A stretch of DNA of 8,099 bases from an uncultured Bacilli bacterium (GTDB taxonomy: Bacteria; Bacillota_I; Bacilli_A; RF39; UBA660). Of this stretch, positions 1 through 5,779 are shown piece after piece (position 1 is the stretch's first letter; each line of letters starts with the position of its first letter). The stretch lies in contig CANRAC010000043.1 in the NCBI GenBank assembly GCA_947628495.1, positions 1-8,099 on the forward strand, written 5' to 3'. Position numbers and translations under genes: made by a program. The notes under the pieces are model-generated. The model was not told where the DNA came from and did no database searches. It was given only the letters and a program-made list of their open reading frames with translations.

Positions 1-1221
1 AAAGGAATATATAATCCCAAATTAAAATTAGGAATAGTAGGATTAATATTAGTAATAGGAACAGTAATAGGAGTATCGTATGCATATTATACAGACAAGT
101 CAAATACAGTATTAACAATATCCGGAACAGTAAGTAAGAAGATAATGGTAACAATAAATGCAATAAATGGAACAGTAAATAGTTCAATTCAAACAGTAGA
201 CTATGGAACTCCTGCAACATTTACAGTAACACCAAATACCAATTATGAATATAATAGTGTTCAATGTTTAGATACTTCAAATCAAGATGTAACACAAGCA
301 GATAATGCAACATATACTAGTTCAAATAACACTTTAACAGTAACACCCAAAACAAGTCAAGATGTAACATGTACAGTAACTTTTATTGAAAAAATAGTGA
401 AAATATTTGATCACGAATATAAAGTGATACAAGGTGATCCAGACTTTAGTAACGGCGAACCACCAGTTAATGGTATACAAACAATGGGCAGCGGTCTATA
501 TAGCGCCAAGGATAATGATGGAACAAGTTATTACTTCCGAGGAGCAGTAGAAAATAATTATGTACAATTTGGAAAAGATTCAAGTGGTAAAGATTTAACT
601 TGGCGAATAGTGCGAATCAATGGAGATAGAAGTATAAGATTAATATTAAATGATGATATTGGCGAAGGTATTTATCAAAGTGATACTTTGTATTTTTGGT
701 ATCATAATAGTGATGTACAATTAGCATTAAAACAATGGTATGAAACAAATCTAGAAAAATATAATGATAAGATAAATACAGGAAAATTTTGTGAAGATAG
801 TACCCAAGATAGTGCGTCAATTGATGATGACTGGTGGGATAGCTTTGATACATATAATCGAATAAAAAATGCACAGCCAAAATTGGAATGTCCTGATTCA
901 GATATTATATTCGATAAAATAGGTATAATATCAGCAGATGAAGCACTAATGGCCGGACTCGGTAATAATATTAGCCATGCTTCAACAAGTGATAATTATT
1001 TATATCATGAATATTATTGGTTATCATTAGGTCTTATTGATGTTTATTTTGATTTTGATAAAAATAGTTGGGAGGGGTATATAGTTACTCCTACTGATGG
1101 TTATATGTTTTCGAATTTTATTATTAATGAACCTGCTCAAGTTGTACCAGTAATAAATCTTAATTCTAATATTACAGCAACTGGTAATGGCACTATAGAT
1201 GACCCTTTTGTCATAAAATAA
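1..1221 (+). CDS. Membrane-anchored surface protein, 5' end missing
   Basis: The frame is open from base 1 to the TAA at 1219-1221, so at least 406 residues are encoded and the true start lies to the left. An internal ATG at 145 is not the start: the codons before it encode a hydrophobic segment (about residues 8-28, rich in Gly, Ile and Val, ending near SYAYYTD), which looks like an uncleaved anchor or signal peptide. Residues about 48-130 form a beta-rich module with an NGTV...GTPATFTVTPN pattern, like bacterial immunoglobulin-like or InlB-B-type repeats, with cysteines at 89 and 124 that could pair. The rest (about 135-406) resembles a domain I know from many gut Firmicute surface proteins: GTSYYFRGAV, a WRIVRINGD core near 200-209, a LKQWYETNL segment, ADEALMAG near 312 and a VVPVINL...GTIDDPFVI end. 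It may be related to DUF6273-like domains. The biochemical function is unknown; an extracellular location is inferred. Confidence 0.75.
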   Translation, partial: KGIYNPKLKLGIVGLILVIGTVIGVSYAYYTDKSNTVLTISGTVSKKIMVTINAINGTVNSSIQTVDYGTPATFTVTPNTNYEYNSVQCLDTSNQDVTQADNATYTSSNNTLTVTPKTSQDVTCTVTFIEKIVKIFDHEYKVIQGDPDFSNGEPPVNGIQTMGSGLYSAKDNDGTSYYFRGAVENNYVQFGKDSSGKDLTWRIVRINGDRSIRLILNDDIGEGIYQSDTLYFWYHNSDVQLALKQWYETNLEKYNDKINTGKFCEDSTQDSASIDDDWWDSFDTYNRIKNAQPKLECPDSDIIFDKIGIISADEALMAGLGNNISHASTSDNYLYHEYYWLSLGLIDVYFDFDKNSWEGYIVTPTDGYMFSNFIINEPAQVVPVINLNSNITATGNGTIDDPFVIK

Positions 1222-1232
1222 ATTATTAAATT

Positions 1233-1285
1233 ATCCTAAAATCAACAATTTTTTTAAACGAGATTCAGTACAATGATTTTAGGAT
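1233..1285. repeat. Perfect 12-bp inverted repeat before spoIIP
   Basis: The arm ATCCTAAAATCA (1233-1244) is repeated exactly as its reverse complement TGATTTTAGGAT (1274-1285), with 29 bases between them. No run of T follows the right arm on the plus strand, so it is not a standard terminator for the upstream gene. The right arm runs into the spoIIP Shine-Dalgarno region (AGGATGGGA, 1281-1289), so in RNA a hairpin would cover part of that site. In DNA the arm centres are 41 bp apart, near four helical turns, which would suit a dimeric regulator. Confidence 0.6.
1246..1274 (+). promoter_or_regulatory. Tentative spoIIP promoter (SigE-like)
   Basis: AGTACAAT (1267-1274) matches six of eight positions of the sporulation SigE -10 box CATACAAT. 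CAATTTT (1246-1252) lies 14 bases upstream and matches five of seven -35 positions. SigE control of spoIIP is known in Bacillus subtilis. TACAAT could also be a SigA -10 box, but no good -35 box lies 17 bases upstream. The predicted start near 1281 gives a leader of only about 14 bases, which weakens the call. Confidence 0.25.
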
Positions 1286-1294
1286 GGGATAAAT

Positions 1295-2263
1295 ATGAAA
1301 AGATTTAAAGCGAAAAAGAAAAAAAAATATTATTTAATTAAAATATTATTTATAATTGGATTAGTATATATATCTTTTTCTTATAGCTTTAAATTTTTAT
1401 ATAATAAAAAAATCAAAGATAAAGTTTCTAACAAAGTAATAATTAATTATCTTTTAAAAACAAGTGCTAATAATTTAATTGAAACTAATAAAAATAATGA
1501 TTTATTTAATATTAATTTTAATTCATCTTCACTATTATTAAAAACTAGCATGAATCATTTAATAGATGATAGTGCTGTAGTATTTGAAGATAGTTATGAT
1601 GAAGAATCAATAGTTACTAAGTATTTTGAAGATCCTAATAAATATAATGTTAAAAAACCTTTAATTTATTTATATAATTCCCACCAATTAGAAGATTATA
1701 GTAATAGCAATGTTAATATGTATGACGCTTCTCCTAATGTTTTAATGGCGAGCTATATTTTAAAAGAAAAATTAAATGATTTAAATATTCCGACTATTGT
1801 GGAAGAAACAGATATAACAGAATTATTAAATATAAATAATTGGAAATATAGTTACTCTTATAAAGCTAGTCGGATGTTGGTTGAGGATGCCCTTGCCAAA
1901 AATGATTCTTTAAAATATATTATTGATATTCATAGAGATTCCGTTCCGAAAAATACAACTACTTTAACTCTAAACAATAAGTCATATGCTAAAATTTTAT
2001 TTGTTGTTGGTATTGAACATGAAAATTATGAGCAAAATATAGCCATAGCCCAAAGATTAAGTGATATAGTTAATTCTAAATGTGACTCTTTGTCGAAAGG
2101 GATTTTAAAAAAAGGGGGAAAAGGCAATAACGGTATATATAATCAGGATTTGAGTAGTAATGCTTTATTAATTGAAGTAGGTGGACCAGAAAATACTATT
2201 GATGAAGTAACAAATACTTTGACCGTAATAGCTAATTCTTTATATGATTTGGTGAATAGCTAG
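1295..2263 (+). CDS. spoIIP: Stage II sporulation protein P (SpoIIP), peptidoglycan hydrolase
   Basis: SpoIIP is the amidase/endopeptidase of the SpoIID-SpoIIM-SpoIIP complex that thins septal peptidoglycan so that the mother cell can engulf the forespore. The 322-residue product has a lysine-rich start and one membrane anchor (about 14-36), then a linker, then the catalytic domain (about 120-322). Family marks are YNSHQLEDY with His130 and Glu133, the pair Glu170-Glu171, DIHRD with His213, NQD at 283-285 and LIEVGG with Glu294. The His/Glu/His set fits zinc binding as in related amidases, and Glu294 fits the catalytic glutamate; these roles are assigned by family analogy. It is shorter than B. 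subtilis SpoIIP (about 400 residues), mainly in the linker, which carries a degenerate repeat (LLKTSANNLI near 53-62, LLKTSMNHLI near 81-90). The ATG follows AGGATGGGA. The next gene starts two bases after the TAG. Confidence 0.9.
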   Translation: MKRFKAKKKKKYYLIKILFIIGLVYISFSYSFKFLYNKKIKDKVSNKVIINYLLKTSANNLIETNKNNDLFNINFNSSSLLLKTSMNHLIDDSAVVFEDSYDEESIVTKYFEDPNKYNVKKPLIYLYNSHQLEDYSNSNVNMYDASPNVLMASYILKEKLNDLNIPTIVEETDITELLNINNWKYSYSYKASRMLVEDALAKNDSLKYIIDIHRDSVPKNTTTLTLNNKSYAKILFVVGIEHENYEQNIAIAQRLSDIVNSKCDSLSKGILKKGGKGNNGIYNQDLSSNALLIEVGGPENTIDEVTNTLTVIANSLYDLVNS

Positions 2264-2265
2264 CA

Positions 2266-2595
2266 ATGAAAAAGAAGAAATCTAATAAATTTTTCTGGTT
2301 CATTTTAATTAGTTTATTTGTTGTTTATATGGGGCTTTATATAGCTAATTCTTCAGGCTATTATGAAAGTAAACTAAATGATCGGGTAAAGCTTACCAAT
2401 GAAGCTATTCAAAAATTTGAAAAAGATGTTGCCCAAGGAAAAGATGTAACAATTGATGATTATTTAACAAAAGAAACAAAAGATTACAGTAATAAAGCTT
2501 CGAAAATAGGTCTTAGTTTTTCGAAAAAAGTAGAAAACTTTATGACGACGGGATTATCAAAATTTTTAAAAGTTATTGGTAAATTATTTTCTTAG
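2266..2595 (+). CDS. Small single-pass membrane protein in the spoIIP unit
   Basis: This 109-residue protein has a KKKK start, one transmembrane helix (about 9-27, FFWFILISLFVVYMGLYIA) and a charged, mostly helical outer part. The outer part ends in an amphipathic stretch (about 88-109, Phe/Leu/Lys rich). By the positive-inside rule, the N terminus is cytoplasmic and the C-terminal part faces outward, the same topology as SpoIIP. Its ATG lies two bases after the spoIIP stop, and the only Shine-Dalgarno candidate is a weak GGTGA at 2251-2255, so translation is probably coupled to spoIIP. I do not recognise a named family, though similar small proteins next to spoIIP in uncultured Bacilli seem familiar. 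A role with SpoIIP in the septum or forespore membrane is inferred from position only. Confidence 0.75.
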   Translation: MKKKKSNKFFWFILISLFVVYMGLYIANSSGYYESKLNDRVKLTNEAIQKFEKDVAQGKDVTIDDYLTKETKDYSNKASKIGLSFSKKVENFMTTGLSKFLKVIGKLFS

Positions 2596-2604
2596 TGCTA
2601 TACT
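2576..2604 (+). promoter_or_regulatory. Possible SigA promoter for corA
   Basis: TTGGTA (2576-2581) and TATACT (2599-2604) are separated by 17 bases and match the SigA consensus at four and five of six positions. The site lies in the 3' end of the upstream gene. Transcription would start near 2611, almost at the corA ribosome binding site, giving a very short leader. It could separate corA expression from spoIIP, but chance matches are common in DNA this AT-rich. Confidence 0.3.
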
Positions 2605-2611
2605 TTTGTAT

Positions 2612-2616
2612 GAGGT
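2612..2616 (+). promoter_or_regulatory. Ribosome binding site that sets the corA start
   Basis: GAGGT lies seven bases before the ATG at 2624. An upstream in-frame TTG at 2576 overlaps the previous gene, has no comparable site, and would add 16 residues that do not look like a CorA start, so 2624 is preferred. Confidence 0.7.
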
Positions 2617-2623
2617 AGATAAT

Positions 2624-3505
2624 ATGATTTATGAAATAAAAAATGATAAGATTGTTTTATCTGCTAGTAAACTAACAGATAAAAGTACTGGTTTAATTTG
2701 TATTTTTAGCGAAGAAGAGTGGCAAGAATATAGTTTGATTGAAAACAGTGCACAGGAGAAAATTAAGTTCTGTAAAATTGAAGATGCCAAAAAATATATG
2801 TATGGGACATTATGTGTACCTGTTAAAAATAAATTTCCTGCTAATTATTGTTGTTACTTTTATTTTTATAATAAAAATTTAATCTTTATTGAAAAAGAAG
2901 CCAGACTTAATACTTTAATTGAAGAAATAATTAATACTAAAAGTAAAAAAGATTATACTATTGTGAAATTTTTCCATGATTTATTAGAAATAATTATTAA
3001 AGATGATTTAAGTTATTTAGAGAAATTAGAAGAAAGATTATCTTCTTTAGAAGCGAAAGTAATAAAAAACGAAGTTAATAATTTTAATGAAACGATTATT
3101 AGAATCAAAAAAGAAATTTTACGATTTTATCATTACTATAATCAACTTCTAGATTTAACTGATACTTTAATTGATAGTTATATAACAACGGAAGAAATAT
3201 TTGGAGTCTATTCGGATCGAGTAGGACGCTTGCAGAGTGAAGCCTTATTATTAAGAGAGTATACTCAAGAATTACAAAATTTGTATGAATCACAAATAAG
3301 CTTACATCAAAATGATGTAATGAAAGTTTTAACAATTGTAACAACTATTTTCTTGCCCCTTACTTTAATTACTGGTTGGTATGGTATGAATTTTAAATAT
3401 ATGCCAGAGCTAACTTGGGAATTTGGCTATCCGATGATTTTCATTGTCTTTGCTTTAATAATAATTATTTGTCTAATAATTTTTAAAAAAAGAAAATTTT
3501 GGTAA
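2624..3505 (+). CDS. corA: CorA family magnesium/divalent cation channel
   Basis: CorA proteins form pentameric channels that carry Mg2+ (sometimes Co2+ or Ni2+) through the cytoplasmic membrane, gated by cytosolic Mg2+. The 293-residue product has the usual layout. An alpha/beta cytosolic domain spans about 1-120. Long charged helices follow (about 125-230), with heptad-like SYLEKLEERLSSLEAKV and the stalk leading into the membrane. TM1 is about 234-253 and ends in the signature YGMNF (253-257). A short outer loop contains MPEL, TM2 is about 270-287, and the end is basic (KKRKFW). GMN is the defining ion-selectivity motif of the family, so the assignment is firm; the exact ion cannot be read from sequence. 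It is slightly shorter than typical CorA (about 310-320). It lies 28 bases after the small membrane protein gene and ends at a shared terminator. Its link to the sporulation genes is probably only positional. Confidence 0.92.
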   Translation: MIYEIKNDKIVLSASKLTDKSTGLICIFSEEEWQEYSLIENSAQEKIKFCKIEDAKKYMYGTLCVPVKNKFPANYCCYFYFYNKNLIFIEKEARLNTLIEEIINTKSKKDYTIVKFFHDLLEIIIKDDLSYLEKLEERLSSLEAKVIKNEVNNFNETIIRIKKEILRFYHYYNQLLDLTDTLIDSYITTEEIFGVYSDRVGRLQSEALLLREYTQELQNLYESQISLHQNDVMKVLTIVTTIFLPLTLITGWYGMNFKYMPELTWEFGYPMIFIVFALIIIICLIIFKKRKFW

Positions 3506-3539
3506 AAAATAAAAGGCACGATGCAGTGTCTTTTATTTT
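3506..3539. terminator. Bidirectional terminator between corA and clpB
   Basis: Arms 3506-3519 and 3526-3539 form a 14-pair stem with one G-U wobble (AAAATAAAAGGCAC against GTGTCTTTTATTTT) and a six-base loop, GATGCA. Both strands give a T-rich 3' flank, so it can serve the converging corA and clpB transcripts. The corA stop codon ends at 3505, and the clpB TAA (plus positions 3533-3535) and last codons lie inside the stem. Confidence 0.85.
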
Positions 3540-5638
3540 ACAATTAAATTAGCATTTTGGTAGTCTATAGTAATAGTAGAGTTAAATTTAATTTTATCTA
3601 ATATGATATTTTGGGCTATTAAGGTTTCAATATTTCGAGCAACAAAACGTTTAATAGGCCGTGCGCCATATCGTTCATCGTAAGCTGAATTTATAATGTA
3701 ATCTTTAGCTTCTTGAGTTAATTCTAATTTTAAACGTTTATCACTTAAGCGAGATTCAATATCTTTAATTATTTTGTCTAAAATACTATAAACTACTTCT
3801 TTAGATAAACTATTAAAGATAATTATTTCGTCTATTCGATTTATAAACTCTGGTTTAAATGTTTGACGTAATTGCATATCGATTAATTCATTAGCATTTT
3901 CTTTCGCCTCTAAAATATATTCACTTCCTAAGTTAGATGTCATAATTATAATGGTATTTTTAAAATCAACAGTTCGGCCTTGCGAATCAGTAATTCGACC
4001 ATCATCTAAAATTTGTAAAAGAATATTAAAGACATCTTTATGAGCTTTTTCAATTTCGTCAAATAAAACAATGCTATAAGGATTTCGACGGACGGCTTCT
4101 GTTAGTTGGCCACCTTCATCATAACCAATATATCCAGGAGGCGCTCCGACTAAACGAGAAACACTATGAGCTTCCATGTATTCACTCATGTCAATACGAA
4201 TCATATGACGTTCATCATCAAAAAGTTCATAGGCTAGACTGCGAGCTACTTCGGTTTTTCCTACACCTGTTGGGCCTAAAAAGATAAAGGAACCAATAGG
4301 ACGATTAGGATCTTTAATACCACTACGCGCTCTTATAATGGCTTCACTTACTAATTTTAAAGCTTTGTCTTGACCCTTAACGCGTTTTTCTAAGTTTGTT
4401 TGTAAATTAATTAGTTTCTCTTTTTCACCACTAACTAATTTACTGATAGGAATATTGGTCCATTTAGAAATAATAGCAGCTATTGATTCATCATCGACCA
4501 CATCACTTAATATTTTACTTTGGGAACTTTCTTTGAGTTTATCCAATTCTTCTTGTAATTTTGGAATAGTTCCATGTCTTAATTTAGCGGCTTTTTCAAG
4601 ATCATAAGTACTTTCAGCAATTTCCAATTCTTGACTGGCTTTTTCCAGTTCTTCTTTTTTCTTATTAATATTAGTGCTAAGATTTTTTTCATTATTCCAT
4701 TCTTCGCGAAGTTTCGTTTCTTTTTCTTGTAATTTAGCGATTTCTTCGTCAAGTTCACTTAAACGATTTTTAGATAATTCGTCTTTTTCTTTTTTTAAAG
4801 CCTCCCGTTCAATTTGGAGTTGCATAATTTTTTTAGTTAAAACATCTAAATCAACAGGAACAGATTCCATTTGCACTTTAATAGTAGCACAAGCCTCATC
4901 AACTAAATCGATAGCTTTATCCGGAAGATAACGATTAGTTATATAACGGTCCGATAAAGAAGCAGCGGCGACTAAAGCTTTATCTTTGATAGTAACACCA
5001 TGATAAACTTCAAAACGCGATTTTAAACCACGTAAAATGGTAATTGTATCTTCAACATTTGGTTCGGAAACTAAAATCTTTTGAAAACGTCTTTCTAAGG
5101 CGCCATCTTTTTCGATATATTTTCGATATTCATTGAGTGTCGTCGCTCCAATACAATGGATTTCTCCACGTGCTAACATTGGTTTTAACATATTACCGGC
5201 ATCCATTGCGCCTTCTAAAGCGCCTGCTCCGACAATCATGTGAATTTCATCAATAAACATAATTATTTCGCCATCTGATTCTTTAATCTTTTTTAAAACC
5301 GCTTTTAATCTTTCTTCGAATTCACCACGATACTTGGCTCCGGCAATTAGAGCCCCCATGTCAAGTTCCCAAATAGTTTTATTTTTTAAAGAGTCGGGAA
5401 CATCACCTTTAACTATTCTTTGCGCAAGGCCCTCCACAATAGCCGTTTTTCCAACACCCGGGTCACCGATTAAAACGGGGTTGTTTTTCGTTTTACGAGA
5501 CAAAATACGGGTTATATTACGAATTTCTTCATCACGACCAATAACGGGGTCATTTTTCCCGTTTTTGACACCATCTACAATATTACGACCATACTTTTCT
5601 AAAACATTTTCTTCTTGATTTGGATTTTGATTATACAT
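3533..5638 (-). CDS. clpB: ClpB disaggregase, short form without N-domain
   Basis: ClpB is a hexameric AAA+ chaperone that pulls polypeptides out of aggregates with DnaK. The 701-residue product has AAA module 1 (about 30-260) with Walker A GDPGVGKT (58-65), pore loop KYRG (102-105), Walker B FIDE (128-131) and arginine finger pair R183/R184. A full coiled-coil middle domain follows (about 262-385), including the EIAESTYDLEKAAKLRHGTI segment. AAA module 2 has Walker A GPTGVGKT (455-462), pore loop GYIG (502-505), Walker B LFDE (525-528), R601 and sensor 2 GAR (658-660). The long middle domain and the absence of a ClpP-binding IGF/IGL loop separate it from ClpC, ClpA and ClpX. The usual N-domain of about 150 residues is absent. 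The start is firm because AAGGAGGG lies seven bases upstream behind a consensus promoter. HrcA control is expected from the CIRCE site. Confidence 0.95.
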   Translation of the reverse strand: MYNQNPNQEENVLEKYGRNIVDGVKNGKNDPVIGRDEEIRNITRILSRKTKNNPVLIGDPGVGKTAIVEGLAQRIVKGDVPDSLKNKTIWELDMGALIAGAKYRGEFEERLKAVLKKIKESDGEIIMFIDEIHMIVGAGALEGAMDAGNMLKPMLARGEIHCIGATTLNEYRKYIEKDGALERRFQKILVSEPNVEDTITILRGLKSRFEVYHGVTIKDKALVAAASLSDRYITNRYLPDKAIDLVDEACATIKVQMESVPVDLDVLTKKIMQLQIEREALKKEKDELSKNRLSELDEEIAKLQEKETKLREEWNNEKNLSTNINKKKEELEKASQELEIAESTYDLEKAAKLRHGTIPKLQEELDKLKESSQSKILSDVVDDESIAAIISKWTNIPISKLVSGEKEKLINLQTNLEKRVKGQDKALKLVSEAIIRARSGIKDPNRPIGSFIFLGPTGVGKTEVARSLAYELFDDERHMIRIDMSEYMEAHSVSRLVGAPPGYIGYDEGGQLTEAVRRNPYSIVLFDEIEKAHKDVFNILLQILDDGRITDSQGRTVDFKNTIIIMTSNLGSEYILEAKENANELIDMQLRQTFKPEFINRIDEIIIFNSLSKEVVYSILDKIIKDIESRLSDKRLKLELTQEAKDYIINSAYDERYGARPIKRFVARNIETLIAQNIILDKIKFNSTITIDYQNANLIVK

Positions 5639-5645
5639 ATATTAT

Positions 5646-5653
5646 CCCTCCTT
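5646..5653 (-). promoter_or_regulatory. clpB ribosome binding site
   Basis: On the minus strand AAGGAGGG lies seven bases before the ATG, a near-perfect match to the 16S rRNA tail. It fixes the start and shows that the missing N-domain is not a start-calling error. Confidence 0.9.
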
Positions 5654-5661
5654 GTAAACCT

Positions 5662-5689
5662 ATTATAGCACTTAATTAGCACTTGTCAA
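5662..5689 (-). promoter_or_regulatory. clpB SigA promoter
   Basis: On the minus strand a consensus -35 box TTGACA (plus 5684-5689) and a consensus -10 box TATAAT (plus 5662-5667) are 16 bases apart. The -35 box begins inside the CIRCE spacer and ends on the first base of the adjacent arm. Bound HrcA would therefore block RNA polymerase directly. The predicted start is near 5655, giving a short leader. Confidence 0.9.
5666..5673. promoter_or_regulatory. Extra CIRCE half-site over the clpB -10 box
   Basis: TAGCACTT at 5666-5673 repeats exactly at 5677-5684, where it is part of the left CIRCE arm. The repeat period is 11 bases, about one helical turn. The extra copy overlaps the last two bases of the minus-strand TATAAT. 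It could be a third HrcA contact or a remnant of an older operator. Confidence 0.5.
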
Positions 5690-5702
5690 GATAGAGTGCT
5701 AA
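5676..5702. promoter_or_regulatory. CIRCE operator (HrcA binding site)
   Basis: TTAGCACTT (5676-5684), nine bases, then GAGTGCTAA (5694-5702). This differs from the consensus TTAGCACTC-N9-GAGTGCTAA at one base. CIRCE is bound by HrcA, which represses class I heat-shock genes until GroEL is titrated by unfolded protein. It overlaps the clpB -35 box and ends 21 bases before the -35 box of the divergent promoter. Confidence 0.95.
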
Positions 5703-5723
5703 TATTTTTGGTTTTACCAGCGA

Positions 5724-5753
5724 TTGACAACGATTATAATTCTAAAGTATAAT
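5724..5753 (+). promoter_or_regulatory. Divergent SigA promoter for the coiled-coil gene
   Basis: TTGACA (5724-5729) and TATAAT (5748-5753), both consensus, are 18 bases apart. Transcription would start near 5760, leaving about 20 bases before the ATG at 5780 but only about 8 before the ATG at 5768, which favours the later start. Confidence 0.75.
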
Positions 5754-5779
5754 AAAATAGAAAAGAAATGGTGGTTATA

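Noticed and set aside
145..147. ATG at 145 as the start of the surface protein
   Set aside because: The frame stays open to base 1 and encodes a hydrophobic anchor before this codon; no Shine-Dalgarno site precedes it.
219..360. Repeated ACAGTAACACC motif in the surface protein gene as a DNA repeat
   Set aside because: It encodes similar beta-strands (TVTPNT and TVTPKT) of one module and is too short and imperfect to be a separate element.
617..880. Minus-strand open frame inside the surface protein gene
   Set aside because: It encodes a Tyr/His-rich low-complexity peptide, has no ribosome binding site, and lies fully inside a convincing gene on the other strand.
1233..1285. Invertible promoter (phase-variation switch) between the 12-bp inverted repeats
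   Set aside because: Only 29 bases lie between the arms, far less than known invertible segments, and no invertase gene is nearby.
2576..2623. Longer CorA start at the TTG codon overlapping the upstream gene
   Set aside because: There is no ribosome binding site for it, and the ATG at 2624 has GAGGT at proper spacing.
4674..5618. Plus-strand open frames opposite clpB
   Set aside because: They are Ser/Phe-rich antisense images of conserved ClpB codons with no start signals.
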